Assembly: GCA_900540875.1 (NCBI GenBank)
Contig: UQHT01000002.1
Location: forward strand, 62,001 to 126,000
Length of the DNA stretch: 64,000 bases
From: an uncultured Collinsella sp.
Lineage (GTDB): Bacteria; Actinomycetota; Coriobacteriia; Coriobacteriales; Coriobacteriaceae
Direction of reading: 5' to 3'
This document shows, piece after piece, positions 32,525-40,755 of the stretch. How positions within the stretch are numbered: position 1 is the stretch's first letter; each line of letters starts with the position of its first letter. The position numbers were made by a program, and so were the translations under genes. The notes under the pieces are model-generated. The model was not told the DNA's origin, made no database searches, and saw only the letters and a list, made by a program, of their open reading frames with translations.

Positions 32525-33862
32525 CTACTTACCAAAAATCGCAGCGAACAATCCCTTGCGTTTGGGCTTTTCTTCTCGGTAGGAACCCTCAGCTGCCGCT
32601 GCAACCTGGCGCGGTTGATCGCCACCTCCACGGCGCACGATCTGGTATAGGAAGGGCGATTTAACGTATTTGACCTCGATGGGCGTGGCATGCACGGTAC
32701 TTTCGCCGGACAGATGCAGGCTCGGGTTGAGCGGTGCCACCACATGCGTCTCGCGCTTGTCGCTAAACACCACCGCGGCCGCGCGGCCCGTCTGGCCGTT
32801 CACAGCGATGCGCACTTGCTCGCCGTCGCGGCTGTCCGTCGCCGGACGATCGACAAAGTAGACCGGCACCATCACCAGACCGTCCTTATGCTTGCGGGCC
32901 TTGCGCGCCCAGGTTCGGATGCTCTTTTTATTGAGCCCAAGCACTGCCTCGGCATCGTTGCCGACAATGTCGAGCGCCAACTTATCAATGACCACTTGGT
33001 CCTTGGTAGACGCATCGACGGAGACAACGCGAAAGTCACCTTCCTGCATGGCCGGGTCAAACGGCCCAACCTTGGCAAAGTCCCACGGCTCCAAAATGCC
33101 CATAAGGCGAACATCCAGATAGTTTGCCCGCGGATACGCCCAGTCGAGCACCTCGTAGTACACCAGGGTTTCCTTGCTCAGGCCCTTGCCCGGGAAGCTC
33201 GCCATCATACGCAGGTCCGCCAGCGCCATGGGGAAATAGAAGAGCATCATGTCGTTTTGGATTGCGTCTTCCACCTCGTGCCCAGCAAAGGCATCCGGGT
33301 ACTGGCGCACCAGCTGCAGTGCGTTGGCACGTGCCTGCTGCGGTGAGATTTCGCAGGGAATACCCTGCTCCGGCACATACTCCGCACCCACGCCCATGGT
33401 CAGACGTTTGCTAAACGTACCGGGCTTGAGCAGGTCGGCAATGCCGATCTTGTTGCCGCAGGACGGGCACTCAAACACACGCTGCGTTGACTCGCCCTCA
33501 AAGGACGCTCCGCAGAAGGGGCAAGGAATGCTCACATGCGTGACCTCTTGGAACTCCTGCGCCGTGCCGCGATCCTCCCACAGCAGATGTTCCAGGACCG
33601 ACTGATTGCGCCAGTGCGAATTGAAGAAATACCAGTCCGGGTCCTCCGGGCGCTCGAGTTGCGACACATGCGTGAGCTTGAGCAGTCCATCCACCACCGT
33701 CAACGGCGTATGGCGAATGCCCAAAGCGCTCTTGGGCTCTCCGGCGTCCGCCTGCCACGGAATGACCGCGCCGCAATAGGCGCACTCAAAGCTGCGCTTA
33801 GCCTGGTGCGAGTACATAGGGCCGCCGCAGTTTTGACATTTAATGGCAAACATCTCGTCCAT
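32525..33862 (-). CDS. Double zinc-ribbon protein of unknown function
   Basis: A 445-residue soluble protein with two CxxC/CxxC zinc ribbons at the start: CQNCGGPM...CAYCG (about 9-31) and CPFCGASF...CPSCG (about 113-137). A large alpha/beta region follows, then a basic tail (KPKRKGLFAAIFGK). ATG 33862 lies 8 bases after AAGGAGG. It resembles bacterial zinc-ribbon proteins annotated as TFIIB-type or replication-restart-like, but no catalytic motif is visible. Confidence 0.65.
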   Translation of the reverse strand: MDEMFAIKCQNCGGPMYSHQAKRSFECAYCGAVIPWQADAGEPKSALGIRHTPLTVVDGLLKLTHVSQLERPEDPDWYFFNSHWRNQSVLEHLLWEDRGTAQEFQEVTHVSIPCPFCGASFEGESTQRVFECPSCGNKIGIADLLKPGTFSKRLTMGVGAEYVPEQGIPCEISPQQARANALQLVRQYPDAFAGHEVEDAIQNDMMLFYFPMALADLRMMASFPGKGLSKETLVYYEVLDWAYPRANYLDVRLMGILEPWDFAKVGPFDPAMQEGDFRVVSVDASTKDQVVIDKLALDIVGNDAEAVLGLNKKSIRTWARKARKHKDGLVMVPVYFVDRPATDSRDGEQVRIAVNGQTGRAAAVVFSDKRETHVVAPLNPSLHLSGESTVHATPIEVKYVKSPFLYQIVRRGGGDQPRQVAAAAEGSYREEKPKRKGLFAAIFGK

Positions 33863-34080
33863 GGAAACGTCCTCCTTTGCACAGGGGCTATCGACGTTAA
33901 GTATGTCGAGCAAACAGGCACATGCCCATACCCATGTGGCCCAAAATGGACCACCCAGGCAGACGAGAAGGCTCGCTCGTTAGCACCGGCAGACCATTAC
34001 TGCATTTTCTGAGCATCGGTGCACAGCGCCTCCGCGCGAGCTACACTATCCCCTTAAACATGATTGTGAGGACGACCGCT

Positions 34081-35262
34081 ATGCTATTTGTAAATCGGCT
34101 GGTACATACGCTTGTTCCCGGCAGCGAGGGCGAGCCGGTCGATACCTCCTGCCGCACCAACGCGGGCTTTGCCGCAAGCCTCATCTGCATTGGCCTCAAC
34201 ATCACCCTGTGCCTGGCCAAGGGCATCGCGGGCCTGCTCGCCGGCTCCGTCTCACTCATCGCCGACGCTTTCAACAACCTCTCCGACGCCTCGAGCAATA
34301 TCGTGAGCCTGCTCGGGTTCCGCCTTGCCAGCCGCCCAGCAGACGAAGGCCACCCCTATGGCCATGGCCGCTACGAGTACCTCGCCGGCTTGTTTGTCGC
34401 CGTCCTGGTTTGCGCCGTCGGCATCAACCTGATCCTCGAGTCGGTCACCAAGATCATCAAGCCCTCCCCCACCGCCTACACGCTGGTCTCCCTAGCCGCT
34501 CTCGTCTTGTCCATGCTCGTCAAATTCTGGATGGCCGCATTCAACCGCGCGCTGGGCAACCGTATCGATTCCGAAACACTTATTGCCACAGCACAGGACT
34601 CCAAAAACGACGTCATCACCTCGGGTTCGGTCTTGATGGCGGCGCTTATTTCGCAGACGACCGGCTTTGACCTCGATGGCTGGGCAGGCCTGGGTGTGGG
34701 CATCTTCATCTGCATCAGCGGCATGGGCCTGGTGCGCGACGCCATCAGCCCGTTGCTGGGGCAAGCGCCCGACCCCAAGCTCGTCCAGGCAATTCGCGAC
34801 AAGATCATGTCCTATCCGCAGGTCTTGGGCACACACGACCTGATGGTGCACGACTACGGCCCCGGTCGTCAGTTTGCCAGCGCCCACGTGGAGATGCCCG
34901 GCGAGGGCGACGCATTTGAGCACCACGAGATCCTGGACACCATCGAGCACGACATCAAGCGCCAGATGGGCATTGGCATCACGCTGCACTGCGACCCCAT
35001 CGCGACAACCGGCGATGATCTGCGCGGCTGGGTCAAGCGCGGCGTCATGCAGATCGATCCCGCGCTCTCCATCCACGACCTGCACGAGCACGACGGGTTC
35101 GTTTCGTTTGACCTGGTGCGCCCCGACGGCTTTGACATATCCGACGAGGAGCTGCTGGAGCTCGTCACGCGCATCGTGCACGAGCGCCGGCCCAACGTCT
35201 CATGCGTCGTTACGTTTGACTCGGGCTTTAGTTCGCCCGACCGTCCAGCAGAGCAGCTGTAG
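34081..35262 (+). CDS. Cation diffusion facilitator (CDF) transporter
   Basis: A divalent cation/proton antiporter of the inner membrane. The 393-residue protein has six membrane segments. Metal-site residues are visible in LIADAFNNLSDASSN (helix 2, DxxxD-like) and ATAQDSKNDVITS (helix 5), with HPYGHGRYEY between. The C-terminal cytoplasmic part (from about 235) has one ferredoxin-like CDF domain with HDLMVHDYGPG and an extra second domain of about 80 residues, longer than the usual 300. ATG 34081 follows GAGG by 9 bases. The metal (Mn, Fe, Zn) cannot be decided. Confidence 0.9.
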   Translation: MLFVNRLVHTLVPGSEGEPVDTSCRTNAGFAASLICIGLNITLCLAKGIAGLLAGSVSLIADAFNNLSDASSNIVSLLGFRLASRPADEGHPYGHGRYEYLAGLFVAVLVCAVGINLILESVTKIIKPSPTAYTLVSLAALVLSMLVKFWMAAFNRALGNRIDSETLIATAQDSKNDVITSGSVLMAALISQTTGFDLDGWAGLGVGIFICISGMGLVRDAISPLLGQAPDPKLVQAIRDKIMSYPQVLGTHDLMVHDYGPGRQFASAHVEMPGEGDAFEHHEILDTIEHDIKRQMGIGITLHCDPIATTGDDLRGWVKRGVMQIDPALSIHDLHEHDGFVSFDLVRPDGFDISDEELLELVTRIVHERRPNVSCVVTFDSGFSSPDRPAEQL

Positions 35263-35274
35263 CCCGCTTAACAG

Positions 35275-36264
35275 CTAGTTTCCCTGCGCGTCCGAGATGC
35301 CGTTTTGCAGTGCGTTCCAGGCATCCGTCGCCATGTCGCCCAAGTTCTGCGCGGTGTCGCCCAGGTTTTGTGCCGTATCGCCCAGCTCTTGCGCCTTGTC
35401 TCCCAACTCCTGTGCCTTGTTGCTCAAGTCCTCCAGCGTATTGGAGCTCGAGCTGTCGGTACCGCTTTGGCCGCCGGACGAGTTGCCCGAGCTGTTCTTG
35501 TGCGTGAGTTGAATTTCGAGGTTGCCGTTGTCGTTATAGTAGGCAGAAGTAACGACCCAGTTGGCATCGATGACGGGCGTTGAGCCATCATCAGTCAGGA
35601 CCACGGCATTCGAAAGATCGGCGCCGCGCGACTTGAGAAGCTTTTTGGCGTTGGACCAGTACTGCCCCGGGATATCGCTCAGATCGACGGTGCTAGACGA
35701 GGCGGACTCGGTTTGCTCGGCAGTGGTATCGGCCGTTGAACTCCCTCGCTTGTTAAGCATGCCCGACACGATGGCAAACACAACCGACAGCGCAAAGAAG
35801 ATCGCCAGTACGATGAGGATCTTCTTGATCACGCTCGACGAACGCGACGGCTTCTTCTCCTCGTCCTCGCCATATTGCGGAATCGACTTGGGGTACTCGC
35901 GATACGGCTCGCGCGACTCGTAGCGAGGCTGCGCCGTGCGAGGCATATACGTCGTCTGCTGAGGCTGCGGAATGGGATTCTGCGGCAGGTCATCATAGGG
36001 ATTCGGTGTCGAGGCGGCATAAGAATCCTGCGGCGCGTAATCAAACGGGTCCGGAGCTGCGTTGCCATAGGGGCCTTGCGAAGATGCAGCGTAAGAATCC
36101 TGCGCCGAGTCGCCATAGCCCATAACCCGGGTGGGCTCGGCAGAAGGCTGTGTCGCGGCGGGGTCGGTATAACCGGGGTTGGGAACAACGCGGGTCGCAT
36201 CGGCGCTATCGCCAGCCTGCGTGGAACCGTAGCCGCCCATCACGGTTGTCTTGTCCTGATCCAT
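35275..36264 (-). CDS. Thr/Pro-rich membrane protein with heptad-repeat tail
   Basis: A 329-residue protein. Residues 1-145 are disordered and rich in Pro, Tyr, Gln and Thr, with TTVMGGYG, ATRVVPNPG and PTRVMGYG segments like phospho-Thr sites read by FHA domains. One membrane helix spans about 147-168 (ILIVLAIFFALSVVFAIVSG). The outer part has a small domain (180-255) and ends in four seven-residue repeats (KAQELGD, KAQELGD, TAQNLGD, TAQNLGD). It is convergent with the CDF gene, 12 bases apart. I do not recognise the family. Confidence 0.75.
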   Translation of the reverse strand: MDQDKTTVMGGYGSTQAGDSADATRVVPNPGYTDPAATQPSAEPTRVMGYGDSAQDSYAASSQGPYGNAAPDPFDYAPQDSYAASTPNPYDDLPQNPIPQPQQTTYMPRTAQPRYESREPYREYPKSIPQYGEDEEKKPSRSSSVIKKILIVLAIFFALSVVFAIVSGMLNKRGSSTADTTAEQTESASSSTVDLSDIPGQYWSNAKKLLKSRGADLSNAVVLTDDGSTPVIDANWVVTSAYYNDNGNLEIQLTHKNSSGNSSGGQSGTDSSSSNTLEDLSNKAQELGDKAQELGDTAQNLGDTAQNLGDMATDAWNALQNGISDAQGN

Positions 36265-36376
36265 GCAACGATTCCTTTCCGTCGCCCGTAAGCATCAAGT
36301 TATGCATGCATTCTACCCGCGCAAAAGCCTATGATGGGCAAAGGCCGTCGGTATCTACAAGACAAGCGCGACTAGA

Positions 36377-36415
36377 AAACAAAAGCCCCGCCGTGCCTTG
36401 TGAGCACGGCGGGGC
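36377..36415 (-). terminator. Rho-independent terminator of fhs
   Basis: On the minus strand, a perfect 12-bp stem (GCCCCGCCGTGC with GCACGGCGGGGC) is followed by TTTTGTTTTC. It lies 25 bases after the fhs stop. Confidence 0.92.
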
Positions 36416-36440
36416 GGGCAAGCAGCTATGAGCAGCGAGC

Positions 36441-38108
36441 TTAGAACAGGCCGGTGATGTTGCCGTCGTTGTCGACGTCGATGTTTTCGGCCGCGGGCAC
36501 CTTGGGCAGACCCGGCATGGTCAGAACACTGCCGGTCAACGCGACCACAAAGTGGGCGCCGGCAGAAACCTTGAGCTCACGCACGGTGATGCGGAAGTTC
36601 TCGGGAGCGCCCAGGGCCTTGGCGTTGTCGCTAAAGCTGTACTGCGTCTTGGCGACGCACACCGGCAGGTTGCCAAAGCCGTTCTCGCGCAGCTCGGCGA
36701 TCTGGCGCTTGGCGGCCGGCGTAAAGTCAACGCCGTCGGCGCGGTAGACCTTGGTGGCAACGGCCTCGAGGGCATCAGCGACATCAGCGCCGTCCTCGTA
36801 GGCAAACTTGAGCTCACTCGGCTGTTCAACCAAGCGCATGACCTCATCGGCCAGCTCGAGTGCGCCCTCGCCGCCCTTGGCCCAGACCTCGGACAGCTTC
36901 ACATTGACGCCCAGCTTCTGGCACTCGGACTCGATGAGCTCGAGCTCGGCCTCGGTGTCCGTCGGGAAACGGTTGATGGCGACCACGCAGGGCAGACCAT
37001 AAACGTTCTGGATGTTGTCGACATGACGCAGCAGGTTGGGCATGCCAGCCTTGAGTGCCTCGAGGTTCTCCTCGTTGAGGTCGGCCTTGGCAACACCGCC
37101 GTTGTACTTAAGGGCGCGAGCGGTCGCGACGACCACGACGGCGTTGGGACGAACGCCCGTCATGCGGCACTTGATGTCCAGGAATTTCTCGGCACCCAGA
37201 TCGGCACCAAAACCGGCCTCGGTAATGGCGACATCGCCAAAACGCATAGCCATACGCGTGGCCATGATGGAGTTGCAGCCGTGGGCAATATTGGCGAAGG
37301 GACCGCCGTGGACAAACGCGGGCGTACCCTCAAGCGTCTGCACCAGATTGGGCTTGAGCGCATCCTTGAGCAGTGCGGCCATAGCTCCCTGGGCCTTAAG
37401 GTCGCGTGCGCGGACGGGCTCGCCGGCATAGCTGTAGCCGACAACGATCTCGCCCAAGCGCTCCTTAAGATCGTTGATGCTCGTGGACAGGCACAGGATC
37501 GCCATGACCTCGGAGGCAACGGTAATGTCAAAGCCATCCTCGCGCGGCACGCCCTGGGCCTTGCCGCCAATGCCGTCGATGACATGGCGCAGCTGACGGT
37601 CGTTCATGTCGACAACGCGCTTCCAGGTGATGCGCTTAACATCGATACCGAGCTGGTTGCCCTGCTGAATATGGTTGTCGAGCATGGCGGCCAGCAGGTT
37701 GTTGGCGGCACCAATAGCATGGAAGTCACCAGTAAAGTGCAGGTTGATGTCCTCCATGGGGATGACCTGCGCCCAGCCACCGCCGGCGGCACCGCCCTTG
37801 ACGCCGAAGACGGGACCGAGCGAAGGCTCACGAAGGGCCACGGCGCTCTTGACACCGCGACGGCGCAGGCCATCGGCCAGACCGATGGTCGTAGTGGTCT
37901 TACCCTCGCCGGCGGGCGTGGGGTTGATAGCGGTCACGAGGACGAGCTTGGCCTGGTGATCAGTCGGCTCGTTGAGCAGTGAATAGTCGACCTTAGCCTT
38001 GTCGAAGCCGTACGGAATAAGGTGCTTAACGTCGACGCCGGCGTTCTTGGCCACCTCGGTAATAGGCAGCGGCGTAACAGAACGTGCGATTTCGATGTCA
38101 GTAGGCAT
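36441..38108 (-). CDS. fhs: Formate--tetrahydrofolate ligase
   Basis: It makes 10-formyl-THF from formate, THF and ATP. The 555-residue protein has the nucleotide loop PTPAGEGKTTTTIGLADGL near residue 65, the family blocks EPSLGPVFGVKGGAAGGG and FTGDFHAI, and ends normally (NIDVDNDGNITGLF). ATG 38108 follows AAAGGA. It belongs functionally with fchA-folD at 22.6-24.1 kb, giving a route from formate to methylene-THF. It is transcribed alone with its own terminator. Confidence 0.96.
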   Translation of the reverse strand: MPTDIEIARSVTPLPITEVAKNAGVDVKHLIPYGFDKAKVDYSLLNEPTDHQAKLVLVTAINPTPAGEGKTTTTIGLADGLRRRGVKSAVALREPSLGPVFGVKGGAAGGGWAQVIPMEDINLHFTGDFHAIGAANNLLAAMLDNHIQQGNQLGIDVKRITWKRVVDMNDRQLRHVIDGIGGKAQGVPREDGFDITVASEVMAILCLSTSINDLKERLGEIVVGYSYAGEPVRARDLKAQGAMAALLKDALKPNLVQTLEGTPAFVHGGPFANIAHGCNSIMATRMAMRFGDVAITEAGFGADLGAEKFLDIKCRMTGVRPNAVVVVATARALKYNGGVAKADLNEENLEALKAGMPNLLRHVDNIQNVYGLPCVVAINRFPTDTEAELELIESECQKLGVNVKLSEVWAKGGEGALELADEVMRLVEQPSELKFAYEDGADVADALEAVATKVYRADGVDFTPAAKRQIAELRENGFGNLPVCVAKTQYSFSDNAKALGAPENFRITVRELKVSAGAHFVVALTGSVLTMPGLPKVPAAENIDVDNDGNITGLF

Positions 38109-38252
38109 GGGCGGTCCTTTCGTTACCGGATGAGAAAAAGACCAATCCAGCATAGCACGGGCGTGCAATAGTAAAACACCCGCAACCGACAAACGGCGAT
38201 ATGTTTACCCGATGCCCAGCGATAGCCCAACAGCCCGCCAAAACAAAGCGCC

Positions 38253-39320
38253 CTAAACGGTAGGTTCAATCCCCAGGTGCTCAAAGGTGCGAAGGGTTGC
38301 CTGACGGCCCTGCGGTGTACGAATCATCAGCCCGCACTGCAGCAGATAGGGCTCATAGACATCCTCGAGCGTGCCCGGGTCCTCGCCCACCGCGCTGGCA
38401 AGGGTCGTAAGTCCCACGGCACGACCGGAGAACGTCTTGGCGAGCGTCTCCAAAATGCGAATATCCATCCAGTCCAGACCGAGCTCGTCGATCTCAAAGA
38501 ACTCGAGTGCCTGACGGCAGATATCGAGCTCAATGGGACCGTTGCCGCGCACCTGTGCGTAATCGCGCACGCGCTTGAGCAGGCGGTTGGCAAGACGTGG
38601 CGTGCCGCGCGAACGCGAGCCGATCTCGAGTGCACTGGGGTGGTCGATCGTCACGCCCAGGATAGTCGCCGAGCGCGTCACAATCTGCGCGAGCTCCTCG
38701 ACCGTGTAGTAATCCAGGCGATATGAAATGCCAAAGCGGTCGCGCAACGGGCCTGTCAACATGCCTGAGCGGGTCGTTGCCGCTACCAACGTAAACTTGG
38801 GAATATCCAGGCGAATCGAGCGCGCCGCCGGACCCTTGCCAATCACGATATCGAGGGCAAAGTCCTCCATCGCGGGGTACAGTACCTCCTCGACCGAACG
38901 GTTGAGGCGGTGGATCTCGTCGATAAACAGCACATCACCCGGCTGCAAGTTAGTAAGGATGGCCGCCAGGTCGCCCGTGCGCGCGATGGCAGGGCCACTC
39001 GTGGTCTTGATCTGAGCGCCCAGCTCGTTGGCGATAACGGTGGCCAGCGTGGTCTTGCCCAGGCCCGGAGGACCCGAGAAAATCACGTGGTCGAGCGTCT
39101 CGCCACGGCTCTGCGCCGCTTCGATCAACACGCGCAGGCTCTGCTTGATATGCTCCTGGCCGCAGTAATCGTCCAGGCGCTGGGGGCGCAAAGTGCGATC
39201 GACATCGAGGTCCTCGGCCGTCAGCTCCGAGCCCACCATGCGCTCGCCGTGCGCCATGGATGCCGCCGGCGAGTTGCCGGGCGTCGCCCACAGGTCCTGA
39301 GAGTCATCGGCTTCCCACAT
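38253..39320 (-). CDS. ruvB: Holliday junction branch migration helicase RuvB
   Basis: The AAA+ motor of the RuvAB complex, moving Holliday junctions in recombinational repair. The 355-residue protein has Walker A (SGPPGLGKTTLA), Walker B (LFIDEIHRLN), sensor ATTRSGMLTGPLRDRFG, and a winged-helix C-terminus ending in PYLLQCGLMIRTPQGR. The ATG overlaps the ruvA TGA (TGATG), so translation is coupled. It is the last gene of ruvCAB. Confidence 0.97.
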   Translation of the reverse strand: MWEADDSQDLWATPGNSPAASMAHGERMVGSELTAEDLDVDRTLRPQRLDDYCGQEHIKQSLRVLIEAAQSRGETLDHVIFSGPPGLGKTTLATVIANELGAQIKTTSGPAIARTGDLAAILTNLQPGDVLFIDEIHRLNRSVEEVLYPAMEDFALDIVIGKGPAARSIRLDIPKFTLVAATTRSGMLTGPLRDRFGISYRLDYYTVEELAQIVTRSATILGVTIDHPSALEIGSRSRGTPRLANRLLKRVRDYAQVRGNGPIELDICRQALEFFEIDELGLDWMDIRILETLAKTFSGRAVGLTTLASAVGEDPGTLEDVYEPYLLQCGLMIRTPQGRQATLRTFEHLGIEPTV

Positions 39321-39940
39321 CACGCATCCATTCCGAGTCGCTTAAGCGCCGCGCCGAGCAGATCCTCGACACGCATATTCTGCCCATCATACCCGCTCAG
39401 GGCAACATCGGTCTCCTGCGGGCTAAAGCCCATGGAAAGGAGTGCTGCACGGGCGTCATCGATCGCCGAAGGAGCGGCGGCGGGCACGGGCATCGCAACC
39501 TGTCCGGGAATCACGTCGACCGGAACAAAGCCCTTGTCCTTGGCAAAGGTGCTCTTGAGCTCCAGAATCAGACGCTGCGCTGTCTTTTTGCCCACACCGG
39601 GCACCTTGGCCATGCCTTTGTCGTCCTCGGCCATCACCAGCGAATACAGCTGTCCCACGGTATAGGTGGAAAGCACGGCAAGCGCCAGGCGCGGACCGAC
39701 GCCCGAGACGGATACGAGCCGATCGAACATCGTGCGCTCGTCCTTGGAGGCAAAGCCAAAGAGCGTCATGGCGTCCTCACGCACCTGCATACGGGTATAG
39801 AGGCGGACCTCGCCGCCGGGCGTAGGCAGCGTGGCGGCAGTGCTGCCCGAGATACCGAGCTCAAAGCCCACGCCCGATACATCGACAACGGCCGAGCTCA
39901 TCGTGGCCTCGACAAGCGTTCCATGGAGCTGGGAGATCAT
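39320..39940 (-). CDS. ruvA: Holliday junction protein RuvA
   Basis: A tetrameric junction-binding protein that loads RuvB. The 206-residue protein has the N-terminal OB fold (MISQLHGTLVEA), two helix-hairpin-helix motifs (LVSVSGVGPRLAL and AKVPGVGKKTAQRLILEL) and the C-terminal RuvB-contact domain (ALLSMGFSPQETDVAL). Its ATG overlaps the ruvC TGA as TGATG. Confidence 0.97.
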   Translation of the reverse strand: MISQLHGTLVEATMSSAVVDVSGVGFELGISGSTAATLPTPGGEVRLYTRMQVREDAMTLFGFASKDERTMFDRLVSVSGVGPRLALAVLSTYTVGQLYSLVMAEDDKGMAKVPGVGKKTAQRLILELKSTFAKDKGFVPVDVIPGQVAMPVPAAAPSAIDDARAALLSMGFSPQETDVALSGYDGQNMRVEDLLGAALKRLGMDA

Positions 39941-40461
39941 CAGTATCCGGTTCCTCTCTGTTGATAGAACTCGCCACCGGTAAGCGCCCGGGTGCGGCTG
40001 AGGTTAACGTGGCAGATGGCGCAGGCCAGGGCATCGGCGGCATGGTCGGGATGCGGGTCATGGTCGAGCTGTGTGAGCGTACGCACCATGTAGGCGACCT
40101 GCCGTTTGTCCGCAGCGCCGGTGCCCACAACCGCCTGCTTAATCTGCATAGGCGTGTACTCGCCAATCTCGAGCGCGCATTCCGAAAGCGCCACGAGTGC
40201 AGCACCGCGGGCATGCGCCGTAGGGATGGCCGAGCGAACGTTGGCGCCAAAGTAAATGCTCTCGATAGCAGCGGTATCGGGTCGATAGCGTTCGACAGCG
40301 CCCTTGAGGTCACGGGCGATATGCGACAGGCGCACCGCGAGCGGACTGCCCGCGCTGGTCTCGATACAACCGTAGGCACGGCAGCGAACCTCACCGCGCC
40401 GCTCCTCGATAATCCCCCAACCCGTATGGGCCAAACCGGGGTCGATACCCAAAATGACCAA
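39940..40461 (-). CDS. ruvC: Holliday junction resolvase RuvC
   Basis: An endonuclease that resolves Holliday junctions. The 173-residue protein carries the acidic catalytic residues in LGIDPGLAHTGWG (Asp near 7), AIESIYFGANVRSA (Glu near 66) and DHAADALACAICH (Asp near 139). The start is TTG 40461, five bases after GGGGAGG. First gene of the ruvCAB operon, with the downstream stops and starts overlapping. Confidence 0.96.
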   Translation of the reverse strand: MVILGIDPGLAHTGWGIIEERRGEVRCRAYGCIETSAGSPLAVRLSHIARDLKGAVERYRPDTAAIESIYFGANVRSAIPTAHARGAALVALSECALEIGEYTPMQIKQAVVGTGAADKRQVAYMVRTLTQLDHDPHPDHAADALACAICHVNLSRTRALTGGEFYQQRGTGY

Positions 40462-40566
40462 GCCAACCTCCCCTCGTCACAAGTACTGCACAAGGCAAGG
40501 CCCCGAGCATCATTCACGAACGTCTGTTCTAGAATAACACAACAGAGACCGTATCTAGCAAGCAAG

Positions 40567-40737
40567 GTTGAACCATAGGTTGAGCATAAGTCAGCGAGCG
40601 AGTCCCTGCCGTGGCAAGGTGTCGCGAAAGAGGAGCGCCGCGTACTTCTGTACGCAAGCGACGGTTTGAGCGGCAGATTGACCGGCAGGGGCTCGCGCAG
40701 CGTCGACTCGTTACGCGGTTTGGCAAAACCGCGTAAC
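40567..40737. repeat. Structured intergenic element, copy B
   Basis: Second copy of the element at 1-179. It starts GTTGAACCA and ends with a perfect 12-bp hairpin (40710-40721 with 40726-40737). Helices: 40598-40611 with 40683-40696 (one G-U pair), 40620-40625 with 40670-40675 (one G-U) and a TTCT-loop hairpin at 40640-40655. Every helix differs in sequence from copy A yet still pairs, while the loops match. It lies 18 bases past the stop of the NAD synthetase-like gene, as copy A abuts queA. Confidence 0.72.
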
Positions 40738-40755
40738 CTTGCCCCTATCCCATAG

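Noticed and set aside
38109..38252. Possible THF riboswitch ahead of fhs
   Set aside because: Only 144 bases, and I find none of the conserved THF-aptamer segments.
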